Positions 1 to 5,659 of a stretch of 5,659 nucleotides of DNA are shown in pieces. The DNA is taken from the NCBI GenBank assembly GCA_021156345.1, contig JAJNDJ010000070.1:1-5659 (forward strand). The letters run 5' to 3'. A model generated the notes under the pieces. The model saw nothing but the letters and a program-made list of their open reading frames with translations, did not search any database and was not told where the DNA came from. Position 1 is the first letter of the stretch. Each line of letters starts with the position of its first letter. The stretch comes from Rubrobacteraceae bacterium. Its GTDB lineage: Bacteria; Actinomycetota; Rubrobacteria; Rubrobacterales; Rubrobacteraceae. The translations under genes were made by a program, and so were the position numbers.

Positions 1-1434
1 GGTGCTCGCGCCGACGAAGTACATCCCCTGTACGGCCTTCGACACCATCGGAGGCCGGAAGTACCCAACCTGGAAGATGCCGTGCCCGATACCGAACGCA
101 GCGCCCTCCTCCAAGTTGTACTCGTCTCGCCAGTCGAGCGGCGTCCTCACCTTCTCGTAGACGACGCGGTCCCGGTCGAGACCGCACCTCCTCTCCAGCA
201 GGCCGTATACCTTCTCTCTGAAAGCGTCCCCGTCGCGGTCCCAGTCCACGTTCGGCCCCAGGTGCGGCACAGGGACGAGCACGAACAGGTTCTCCATTCC
301 CTCAGGAGCCATGCGCGGCTCCGTCTTCGAAGGGACGACGGCGTAGAACGAGGGGTCTTGGGGTAGTGTGCGATCTCTGAAGATGGCCTCGAAGTTCTCC
401 CTGTAGCGCCCGGAAAGGTAGAAGTTGTGGTGCACCATGTTACCGAGCTTCCCATCGACGCCCAGATATAGCATGAACGCCGAGGCCGTATACTCGAGCT
501 TCTCGCGTCTCCTCAGCCTGAAGTCTTTGTCCGCCGATCCGGCGAGGAGCTCGCGGTAGGCGTAAGGCAGGTCTGCGTTGGCGAGAACGGCATCGGCCTC
601 TCTCTCGCTTCCTTCGACCACGACGCCGCGCGCCCGGCCCTTGGTTACGACGACACGCTGGACCTGGCTGTTCAGATGGAACCTTACGCCAAGCTCGGTC
701 GCAAGCCTCTCCATCGCCTTGACGAGAGAATACATTCCGCCTTCGGGGAACCAGAGGCCGTCCTCGGCGAGCTCCGTGTAGGGGAGGAGCGAGTAGACCG
801 CTGGCGCCTCGAAAGGGGAGAGGCCGAGGTACATCGTCTGCAAAGAGAAAGCCTGCCTGAGCTTCTCGGTTCGGAAGAACTTCGAGACCTGACGGTAGTA
901 ATTGTTGAGTGCCCTGGTCTTCAGGAGGAGGCGAAGGTTGCGCAGCCCGAAGAAGTCCCTTGCGCTGTCGAAGTCGCGTTCCACGAACTCGCTGCGGCCC
1001 AGGCGATACTTGTTGCAGGCGTCTTCGAGGAAGCGGTAGAAGCGCGGGGTGACGCCAGGCTCTATGCGTTCCAGCTCGTCTATCAGCTCGGGGAGAGTAC
1101 GGCGGATGGTCAGGGTGTCGCCCTCACCGAACGTTACGCGGTAGTCGGCGTCGAGCGGTATGAGCCTGACGTAGTCGTCCAGGTCGCGCCCGGCGGAGCG
1201 GAAGAGCTCGCGATAGGTATCGGTCATCAAGAGGAGTGATGGGCCCGTATCGAAGACGAACCCTTCGGCCTCCACTCTTCCCACGCGTCCGCCGACCTGG
1301 GCGTTCTTCTCGAAGACTTCGACCTCGAAGCCCATAGCGGCCAGCCGGATCGCCGCCGCCAGGCCGCCCATCCCGGCCCCGACGACCGCCACCCGCTTGT
1401 TCGGCCTGGCCGATGACGCCGCCAGAGCGTCCAC
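1..1434 (-). CDS. crtI: Phytoene desaturase-family FAD oxidoreductase (CrtI-like), 3' end cut by window edge
   Basis: Seen: a continuous minus-strand frame of 478 codons with no stop, running off base 1. Residues 15-24 ([10 protein letters not shown]) form the FAD-binding Rossmann motif GxGxxG, followed by an acidic strand end (VEVFEK, 38-43), GGRV at 48-51 and a [10 protein letters not shown] segment at 61-70. The last visible part has [18 protein letters not shown] and, at the very edge, YFVGAST. Known: this arrangement is typical of CrtI-type desaturases, which use FAD to introduce double bonds into phytoene or related C30-C40 carotenoids at the membrane; the end motif normally reads on as HPGAG, so only some 15-30 residues should be missing. 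Inference: carotenoid desaturase; it could also be a related CrtN/CrtD-type enzyme or carotenoid isomerase-like oxidoreductase. The start is uncertain. GTG at 1434 sits just before the Rossmann strand, but the AGGAAG purine run directly abuts it; an in-frame GTG at 1491 lacks a clear ribosome site. The ATG inside GAGMGG would destroy the FAD motif. Divergent from the acyltransferase gene. Confidence 0.9.
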   Translation of the reverse strand, partial: MDALAASSARPNKRVAVVGAGMGGLAAAIRLAAMGFEVEVFEKNAQVGGRVGRVEAEGFVFDTGPSLLLMTDTYRELFRSAGRDLDDYVRLIPLDADYRVTFGEGDTLTIRRTLPELIDELERIEPGVTPRFYRFLEDACNKYRLGRSEFVERDFDSARDFFGLRNLRLLLKTRALNNYYRQVSKFFRTEKLRQAFSLQTMYLGLSPFEAPAVYSLLPYTELAEDGLWFPEGGMYSLVKAMERLATELGVRFHLNSQVQRVVVTKGRARGVVVEGSEREADAVLANADLPYAYRELLAGSADKDFRLRRREKLEYTASAFMLYLGVDGKLGNMVHHNFYLSGRYRENFEAIFRDRTLPQDPSFYAVVPSKTEPRMAPEGMENLFVLVPVPHLGPNVDWDRDGDAFREKVYGLLERRCGLDRDRVVYEKVRTPLDWRDEYNLEEGAAFGIGHGIFQVGYFRPPMVSKAVQGMYFVGAST

Positions 1435-1445
1435 CTTCCTTTTTC

Positions 1446-1469
1446 CGAGAGTACGTCGAGAGTATACGT
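1446..1469. repeat. Tandem direct repeat CGAGAGTACGT / CGAGAGTATACGT upstream of crtI
   Basis: Two head-to-tail copies, 1446-1456 and 1457-1469, are identical except for a TA insertion in the second. The second copy contains the TATACT (minus strand) proposed as the crtI -10 element, so a protein bound to the repeat would overlap the promoter. The repeat is seen directly; a regulatory role is inference, and two copies of 11-13 bases could also arise by chance slippage. Confidence 0.4.
1461..1466 (-). promoter_or_regulatory. Candidate -10 element of the crtI promoter (TATACT)
   Basis: On the minus strand TATACT matches five of six bases of the TATAAT consensus and stands 26 bases before the GTG at 1434, allowing a leader of about 20 bases. 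No good -35 is present: TGAACG lies 18 bases upstream and matches TTGACA at only three positions. This would suit an activator-dependent or alternative-sigma promoter. If it is the promoter, the alternative GTG start at 1491 is ruled out. Confidence 0.35.
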
Positions 1470-1576
1470 TGCAGATGCTAACAGCGTTCACCGCGCGTCC
1501 GGGTAAAGGAGCTTACAACAGGACTGGATCCCTCGGAGCCGTGTAGTTGAGGCTTTCGTGTGGCTGGAGCGGGCGT

Positions 1577-1582
1577 TATATT
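1577..1582 (+). promoter_or_regulatory. Candidate -10 element of the acyltransferase promoter (TATATT)
   Basis: TATATT matches five of six bases of the -10 consensus and is a rare AT-rich patch in GC-rich surroundings. It lies 24 bases before the TTG start at 1606, which would give a leader of about 17 bases holding just the ribosome site. The spacing-correct -35 window (about 1554-1559, TTTCGT) is poor; a better TTGAGG at 1547-1552 is too far away, with a 24-base spacer. Only the -10 has support. Confidence 0.35.
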
Positions 1583-1590
1583 TGCAAGAC

Positions 1591-1603
1591 GGAGGGTAGG
1601 GAG
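1591..1603 (+). promoter_or_regulatory. Ribosome binding site that decides the acyltransferase start
   Basis: Two purine runs precede the gene: GGAGGG at 1591-1596 and AGGGAG at 1598-1603. GGAGGG is nine bases before TTG 1606, a workable spacing. For the ATG at 1615 the nearest strong run, AGGGAG, is eleven bases away, and GGGAG at 1608-1612 is only two bases away. This favours TTG at 1606, though the ATG three codons later is not excluded. Confidence 0.5.
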
Positions 1604-1605
1604 CG

Positions 1606-2958
1606 TTGGGAGTCATGGCGGGTGGAAAGGGCGTGCGGAGAGGATGGCTGGCACTCGCCGTGCTCCTGTTCGGTAGTATTCTTGCCGCGGGAAGGCTGGT
1701 GCCCGCCGTCCGCTGGTTCTTCAGGCAGAGGGCCGATAGGGTCGTCGAGGAGGTGGGCCGCAGGGGCATCGAGCTGCCGTCCTTCAAGCTGACCCGGCGC
1801 GGGGCTTTGATCTACCGCCTTACCCACGACCCCGAGCTTCTCCGGACCGCCGAGGTCTACGCCCGTGAGCAGGGTATCTCCATGGCTGTCGCCATGGCCA
1901 GGGTCGAGCGTTACGCCCGCGAGATCGTACCTTCGTTCAACGCTTTCCTATACTTCCGAATCGGCATTCCTCTGGCGGCCTGGATCTCCAGGTCTCTCTA
2001 CGACGTCAGGGTCGGCCGTCTCGCCGCCCTGGACGAGAATACCGTCGAAGACGCGAGCGTCGTATTGGTGATGAACCACAGGAGCAATATCGACTACGTT
2101 CTGCTGGCCCATCTGATGGCGCATCGTGCCGCCCTGAGCTATGCGGCGGGGGAGTGGGCGTACGTCTGGCCTTTGGGGCGACTGATCGGTGGAATGGGCG
2201 CGTTCTTCGTACGGCGTGGTTCTGGAGACGACCTCTACCGTGGGGTGCTCGAGCGATTTGTCCAGATGGCTGTGGAGGGCGGTCTTACACAGGTCATCTT
2301 CCCCGAGGGCGGACTGAGCCGGGATGGGAAGCCGCGCGAGCCCAAGATCGGGCTGCTCGACTACATGCTCAGGCGTTTCGACCCGGAAGCCTGCGACATC
2401 CTCTTCGTTCCCATCGGAGTCAACTACGACTGGGTGCTCGAAGATCACAGCCTCTTGCAGCCAGGCGGTCCCGAGGCAGGGATCCGGGGTAGCGGAGGAC
2501 TCTTCGCTTCGACGGCCGGATCGGTGGTCAGAAACCTCATCCAGGCTCGGCGAAGTGGCAGCTTCCGACTCGGTGGTGCCGCCGTTGGCGTCGGGATACC
2601 GGTCTCGGCGCGCCAGTATGCGGCTTCCCGCGGGGTCGAGTTTCGGAGGCTCGAGCGCGAGGACAGGATCGAAGAGGTCAAGACCCTGGCCCGGCTACTC
2701 ATGCAGGCCATAAACGATGGCATCCCACCCGTCGCGGTCCCGCTCGTCGCCCTGGCCGTGACCGAAGCTCCGCTACCGGAAGACAGGTTGATCCTACGGG
2801 CGCGGAGCCTCGCGCAAGGCGACGAACCACTCGACTACCAGGGCGCCCTACGGACACTCGTGATGCGGCAAATGGTAGTGGCCGAGCGCGGTTGGTACAG
2901 GCCTGCGCCGGGCGCAGAGAAGATCCTGCTCTACTACGCCAACTCCGCCTATCGTTGA
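1606..2958 (+). CDS. PlsB-like glycerol-3-phosphate / lysophosphatidate acyltransferase, membrane-bound
   Basis: Seen: 450 residues. A hydrophobic segment at about 13-33 is a likely membrane anchor. A charged helical region (60-110) ends in YAREIVPSFNAFLYFRIG, leading into the acyltransferase core: NHRSNID at 157-163 (HX4D, His158 and Asp163), GAFFVRRG at 198-205, FPEGGLSRDG at 232-241, and FVPIGVNYD at 267-275. Known: these are blocks I-IV of the PlsB/PlsC superfamily; block I carries the catalytic His-Asp and blocks II-III bind the phosphate of glycerol 3-phosphate. Such enzymes transfer an acyl chain from acyl-CoA or acyl-ACP to glycerol phosphate at the inner membrane. Inference: the N-terminal helical region and EGGLSRDG look more like PlsB (sn-1 acylation) than short PlsC enzymes, but at 450 residues it is far shorter than E. 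coli PlsB (about 800). Acceptor and position are not proven; a PlsC-like or other lipid acyltransferase role is possible. Likely start is TTG 1606. Its last 10 bases overlap the convergent hydrolase gene. Confidence 0.88.
   Translation: MGVMAGGKGVRRGWLALAVLLFGSILAAGRLVPAVRWFFRQRADRVVEEVGRRGIELPSFKLTRRGALIYRLTHDPELLRTAEVYAREQGISMAVAMARVERYAREIVPSFNAFLYFRIGIPLAAWISRSLYDVRVGRLAALDENTVEDASVVLVMNHRSNIDYVLLAHLMAHRAALSYAAGEWAYVWPLGRLIGGMGAFFVRRGSGDDLYRGVLERFVQMAVEGGLTQVIFPEGGLSRDGKPREPKIGLLDYMLRRFDPEACDILFVPIGVNYDWVLEDHSLLQPGGPEAGIRGSGGLFASTAGSVVRNLIQARRSGSFRLGGAAVGVGIPVSARQYAASRGVEFRRLEREDRIEEVKTLARLLMQAINDGIPPVAVPLVALAVTEAPLPEDRLILRARSLAQGDEPLDYQGALRTLVMRQMVVAERGWYRPAPGAEKILLYYANSAYR
2903..2917. 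terminator. Perfect GC-rich hairpin near the convergent gene ends
   Basis: CTGCGC (2903-2908), loop CGG, GCGCAG (2912-2917) forms a perfect six-pair stem. It lies inside the last 20 codons of the acyltransferase gene and, on the minus strand, begins 31 bases past the hydrolase stop codon. No T-run follows on either strand. A role as a U-tract-free terminator for leftward transcripts is possible but weakly supported; a stem of this size can be incidental in GC-rich coding DNA. Confidence 0.2.
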
Positions 2959-4448
2959 GAGGCGGTGCCCGTCGTCTCATTGGGAAGCATATCGGCGGCG
3001 CGGAGGGTCTCTTCGAGGATCTTACGGCCTTCGGAAGCGCGTATAAAGCGCTGGTGGGCTCCCTGGTACCAGCCGATGCGCGGCTCGTCCCAGTGCCGCC
3101 AGAGGCTGTGGGCCTGGACCGGCGGCACCACCCGGTCGATGACGCCGGCGAAGATGGCCCTGCGTTCGTGTGGAACCTCAGGCTCGAGCGCGAGCGGAGA
3201 GACGGGACGCAGCAGTGCTCTGTAGGTCTCTTCACGGATGCCCTCCGCGCTCAGAGAGTGGGTGGCGACGGCGAGCGCGTTGTTCCAGAACAGGTGGGAG
3301 GGGTCCACTGCCGGGTTGCCTGCTACGACGCAGTCTAGATCCTCCTCCAGCGAGGCGAGGAGCGAGACGGCGTAGCCGCCAAGAGAATGGCCCAGCGCCC
3401 CTATGGCCGGTGCCCCTTCGCTCTCCCGCAGCCACCAGACGATGCGCCTGAGGTCCCATATAGCCTGCGCGCCGGTGTGCAGAGTGTCCATCACGTCGCC
3501 GGAGAGTGTTCGTTCGCCGCTGATGAGGCCGCCGGTATCGCGAGGGCCATGCATGGGGAGAACGGGCATGATCAGGTTCAGCCCAAGCTCTTCGTGAAGG
3601 TACTCTGGCTGAAAGCGGAGGAGGCTCTTGTTCAGGGTGCCCATCCTTATACCGTGAACGCAGATGAGCCAGGGGCGCTGCTCGTCCTTGTGGCGCAGGA
3701 TCCAGGCGCGAGCGGTGGGGTTGCGTCTGTATGAGAGCCAGCGCTCCCGCCCCGGCTCGTTCTCGTGCGGTTCGTAGAGGCTATCGAAGGTGAGCCGCTC
3801 GATCTCCCTTCCCTTGTGTTCCATGGTTTCGATCTCGGGTTCCTCCAGGGGCGGCGGGTTCTTGTGATAGGTGGCCGGCTCCGAGAACCAGCCATTCTCA
3901 TCGAAGAGGGCGTAGGCCTCCGTGGCCTCGCGCTGAACGCGGACGGCGATCGTACCCACCGCGACGGGCCAGCTCGTGAGGATGAGGCCGCACATCATCA
4001 GCTCGTTGACCGTGGCCCGTGCGGCTAGAGCAGGACCCGTATCGGGCGCCGGCACGCTGGCAGGACAGCGGTGCTGTCCCAGGGCCAGGTAGCCTGTCGC
4101 GAAGAAGCTCGCCGCTGAGCCCAATCCGAGCACGAGCGCGGCCACGGGCCCGATGATAAAGATGGCGGGTAGTGAGAGGACCCCCCCGAGGGTGGAGGCG
4201 AGCGCCATGTACTGGAACGTTCTGGCTTCCACGGCCCACAGAAGACCGGAGAGGCCAGTACCTAGCAGCAATGCCCCAGGCACTGCTCCGAGCAAGACCG
4301 CAAGCAGGCCGCCGCTTGCCGCCAGCCACAGCCAGAGCGCGCCCGTTACCAGAGGTACGAAAGACGAGAAAGACCACCACTGTGAAGTTATGGACTCCAG
4401 GACCGCGCTGTCATCGAGATTGTTCTTCTCCTGCCGCTGTCCGCCCAT
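2949..4448 (-). CDS. Membrane-anchored alpha/beta hydrolase, substrate unknown
   Basis: Seen: 499 residues from ATG 4448, preceded by GGGGAAGGG with a seven-base spacer. Residues about 29-51, 52-74, 80-100 and 101-123 are hydrophobic and suggest four membrane spans; 148-169 may be a fifth or an interfacial helix. A linker rich in Pro and Glu (180-235) leads to an alpha/beta-hydrolase domain: LICVHGIRMG (261-270, oxyanion-hole loop), GHSLGG (353-358, nucleophile Ser355), FAGVIDRVVPP (433-443, acid Asp438) and GAHQRF (463-468, base His465). Known: Ser-Asp-His hydrolases of this fold cleave esters, amides or related bonds. Inference: the complete triad implies an active enzyme, probably an esterase or lipase-like protein held at the membrane; the substrate cannot be told. 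The domain from about 145 onward resembles, from memory, a family of uncharacterised actinobacterial hydrolases. The frame stays open upstream to 4760 but that part overlaps the permease gene and has no protein-like character. The gene could be cotranscribed with the upstream permease (101-base gap) or use its own promoter. Confidence 0.85.
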   Translation of the reverse strand: MGGQRQEKNNLDDSAVLESITSQWWSFSSFVPLVTGALWLWLAASGGLLAVLLGAVPGALLLGTGLSGLLWAVEARTFQYMALASTLGGVLSLPAIFIIGPVAALVLGLGSAASFFATGYLALGQHRCPASVPAPDTGPALAARATVNELMMCGLILTSWPVAVGTIAVRVQREATEAYALFDENGWFSEPATYHKNPPPLEEPEIETMEHKGREIERLTFDSLYEPHENEPGRERWLSYRRNPTARAWILRHKDEQRPWLICVHGIRMGTLNKSLLRFQPEYLHEELGLNLIMPVLPMHGPRDTGGLISGERTLSGDVMDTLHTGAQAIWDLRRIVWWLRESEGAPAIGALGHSLGGYAVSLLASLEEDLDCVVAGNPAVDPSHLFWNNALAVATHSLSAEGIREETYRALLRPVSPLALEPEVPHERRAIFAGVIDRVVPPVQAHSLWRHWDEPRIGWYQGAHQRFIRASEGRKILEETLRAADMLPNETTGTASQR

Positions 4449-4455
4449 CAACCAG

Positions 4456-4464
4456 CCCTTCCCC
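4456..4464 (-). promoter_or_regulatory. Ribosome binding site fixing the hydrolase start
   Basis: GGGGAAGGG on the minus strand lies seven bases before ATG 4448. It is the only strong purine run upstream of the membrane domain and supports this ATG over earlier in-frame candidates. Confidence 0.6.
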
Positions 4465-4483
4465 AACGTCCGGCAGCTACGAC

Positions 4484-4500
4484 CGGTCCATTCTAGACCG
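4484..4500 (-). promoter_or_regulatory. Candidate -10 element inside an inverted repeat, upstream of the hydrolase
   Basis: On the minus strand TAGAAT (4495 down to 4490) matches five of six -10 bases and would place transcription start about 35 bases before ATG 4448. It sits in the loop of an inverted repeat, CGGTC (4484-4488) and GACCG (4496-4500); the adjoining GACCGGTC (4481-4488) is itself a perfect eight-base palindrome. No convincing -35 is seen at 16-18 bases. The arrangement looks like an operator over a promoter, but arms of five bases are short and the call is tentative. Confidence 0.3.
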
Positions 4501-4549
4501 TGACACTCCTTGTGGCGATAGGGGACGCCTATCCAGAGTCGCCCGGTCT

Positions 4550-5659
4550 CTACTCGTACTGGACGGCCTCCACGATGCCCTTGCGGGCGGCGGAGCGGGC
4601 CGGGAGGAGGCCGGCGAAGATACCTATAAAGAGGCCTGAGAGCAGGGCGGCCAGGGCTGGTAGCTTGGGGTAGTAGAAGTCGATCTCGAAGCCTCCTGCG
4701 CCCGAGCCCTGGACGAAGAGGTAGCCGAGCAGCGAGCCGAGCGCGACGCCGATAAGGCATCCGATCAGGCTTATGACGATACCTTCATCGATTATGAGGC
4801 GACCTATCTGGAGCCGTGTCGTTCCCACGGCCCTGAGGATCCCGATCTCGCGGGTCCGCTCGAAGACGCTCATGGAGAGCGTGTTTACGACCCCGAAGGC
4901 GGAGACGGCAACAGAGACGCCCATGATGGCGTAGAAGAAGACGTACTGGCGGTTGAAGTCGCTCTCTATCTGCGCTTTCCACTCAGCATTCGAGTAGAGC
5001 GTGAACTGCGGGTAGTCCTCGAGAACAGCTTCGATCCTGCGCGCCAGGGCTTCTCGGTCGGAGCCTGGCATGGCCTTTATAGCGAGGAACTCGCTCTGGG
5101 TCTCGTTGAAGTCGCTGGCGAGGATCTCTTGGGAGAGGTAGATGCCCATCCCGCCGCCTACGATGTCGTTCTTGATGATGCCTTCGACCCGATATTTCTT
5201 CTTTCCTTCGGGACCGAGTAGCCCTATCCTGGACCCCACTCCGAGCTTGCGGTCTTCGGCGAGCTGCTTGCCAACGAGGGCGTCGCCTTTCTTCAGGCTG
5301 GAGAAGGCGTCCGGTCCTCCGGCGGCATAGTTTACGCGGAAGATTCCTGGATAGTTCTGGTCCACCCCGAATACGGCGTCTACCTTCTTGGCGTCCCGGC
5401 GGAAGGTCGAGACGATGCTTGTAGTCTTCTCGACGCCCTGTACACGATCGATCTTCTCGGGCAACTCTGCGGAGAAGCTGGCGTCCGAGTTCTGCTGTGT
5501 GGGCTGCACAACGTAGTCGCTGCCCAGGGAGCCGTCGAGGTAGTCCCGGATCGAACCGAGGAGGCTCCCTCCGAGGGCCGAGAATGCCACGACGAGCGAG
5601 ATGCCTACCATGAGGGCCGAAGCCGTTAGCGCCGTCCTTCCCCTGTTGCGCGTCGCGTT
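4550..5659 (-). CDS. FtsX/MacB-type ABC transporter permease, C-terminal part; 5' end beyond window
   Basis: Seen: 369 codons, open through base 5659 and ending at TAG 4550-4552. Visible residues 1-16 (NATRNRGRTALTASAL) run straight into a membrane span (about 14-37), so the ATG at 5611 is internal, not the start. A large extracytoplasmic region (about 42-238) follows, then spans at about 239-264, 292-316 and 334-353. Between the second and third spans is FERTREIGILRAVG (266-279), and the protein ends in PARSAARKGIVEAVQYE. Known: this is the FtsX/MacB permease fold with its periplasmic core domain; such permeases pair with a LolD/MacB-type ATPase and work by mechanotransmission, moving lipoproteins, peptides or lipids or signalling to envelope hydrolases, rather than classical import. 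Inference: the lead-in resembles the second half of the roughly 850-residue duplicated permeases common in actinobacteria; a single-unit permease of about 400 residues is the alternative. The ATPase gene would be expected upstream, off the right edge. The cargo is unknown. Confidence 0.9.
   Translation of the reverse strand, partial: NATRNRGRTALTASALMVGISLVVAFSALGGSLLGSIRDYLDGSLGSDYVVQPTQQNSDASFSAELPEKIDRVQGVEKTTSIVSTFRRDAKKVDAVFGVDQNYPGIFRVNYAAGGPDAFSSLKKGDALVGKQLAEDRKLGVGSRIGLLGPEGKKKYRVEGIIKNDIVGGGMGIYLSQEILASDFNETQSEFLAIKAMPGSDREALARRIEAVLEDYPQFTLYSNAEWKAQIESDFNRQYVFFYAIMGVSVAVSAFGVVNTLSMSVFERTREIGILRAVGTTRLQIGRLIIDEGIVISLIGCLIGVALGSLLGYLFVQGSGAGGFEIDFYYPKLPALAALLSGLFIGIFAGLLPARSAARKGIVEAVQYE

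Noticed and set aside
676..1239. A 187-codon plus-strand open frame antisense to the desaturase.
   Set aside because: It lies wholly opposite a clear CrtI-type gene and shows only the biased composition expected of a GC-rich antisense frame, with no recognisable motif.
1547..1552. TTGAGG as a -35 element for the acyltransferase.
   Set aside because: It would need a 24-base spacer to the TATATT at 1577-1582, well outside the usual 16-18.
3898..4380. A 160-codon minus-strand frame, and others on both strands, inside the hydrolase gene.
   Set aside because: They overlap the hydrolase coding region in other frames, and their translations are Arg/Gly/Pro-rich without motifs.
4517..4533. Hairpin GATAGG-GGACG-CCTATC, 16 bases past the permease stop, as a terminator.
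   Set aside because: The six-pair stem has two G-C pairs on one side only and four weaker positions, no extension of the stem and no T-run. It is too weak to call.
4449..4760. An N-terminal extension of 104 codons on the hydrolase, starting at an ATG at 4760.
   Set aside because: It is Arg/Pro-rich, overlaps the permease coding region in another frame, and lacks protein-like features. The ATG at 4448 has a well-spaced ribosome site and begins a coherent membrane protein.
4550..5611. Treating the ATG at 5611 as the permease start.
   Set aside because: The frame continues upstream to the window edge with RNRGRTALTASAL, a typical lead-in to the first FtsX span, so this Met is internal.
1..5659. 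CRISPR array, transposon ends, tRNA or phage genes.
   Set aside because: No regularly spaced repeats, terminal inverted repeats, transposase motifs or cloverleaf-like segments were seen; coding regions cover nearly the whole window.

Overview
The window is a stretch of high-GC bacterial chromosome, about 60% or more G+C by eye, fully occupied by four protein genes with short gaps. No rRNA, tRNA, CRISPR array, insertion sequence or phage gene is visible. GC-rich codon choice, GTG and TTG start candidates, a carotenoid desaturase, an actinobacterial-style FtsX/MacB permease with the FERTREIGILRAVG motif, and an alpha/beta hydrolase of a type I associate with actinobacteria together suggest a pigmented actinobacterium, perhaps a deep branch such as Rubrobacterales. 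The taxonomic call is inference; the sequence contains no marker gene.

Layout: (1) 1-1434, minus strand: a phytoene desaturase-type FAD oxidoreductase (CrtI family), whose last few residues lie beyond base 1. (2) 1435-1605: a 171-base divergent intergenic region with candidate promoters in both directions, a tandem direct repeat and a small inverted repeat. (3) 1606-2958, plus strand: a PlsB-like membrane glycerol-phosphate acyltransferase with a complete set of acyltransferase motifs. (4) 2949-4448, minus strand: a membrane-anchored alpha/beta hydrolase with a full Ser-Asp-His triad. Its stop codon overlaps the 3' end of the acyltransferase gene by 10 bases. (5) 4449-4549: a 101-base gap with a promoter-like hexamer inside an inverted repeat. 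(6) 4550-5659, minus strand: the C-terminal part of an FtsX/MacB-type ABC transporter permease, whose N-terminal part and probable ATPase partner lie beyond base 5659.

Three or four of these genes act at or on the membrane: carotenoid formation, phospholipid acylation, a membrane-linked hydrolase and an extrusion or lipoprotein-type permease. An envelope-lipid theme is therefore plausible, but they are not one operon. crtI and the acyltransferase diverge, and the acyltransferase and hydrolase converge. Nothing here proves a new system. The most distinctive item is the hydrolase, which joins an N-terminal multi-spanning membrane domain to a catalytic domain of unknown substrate.
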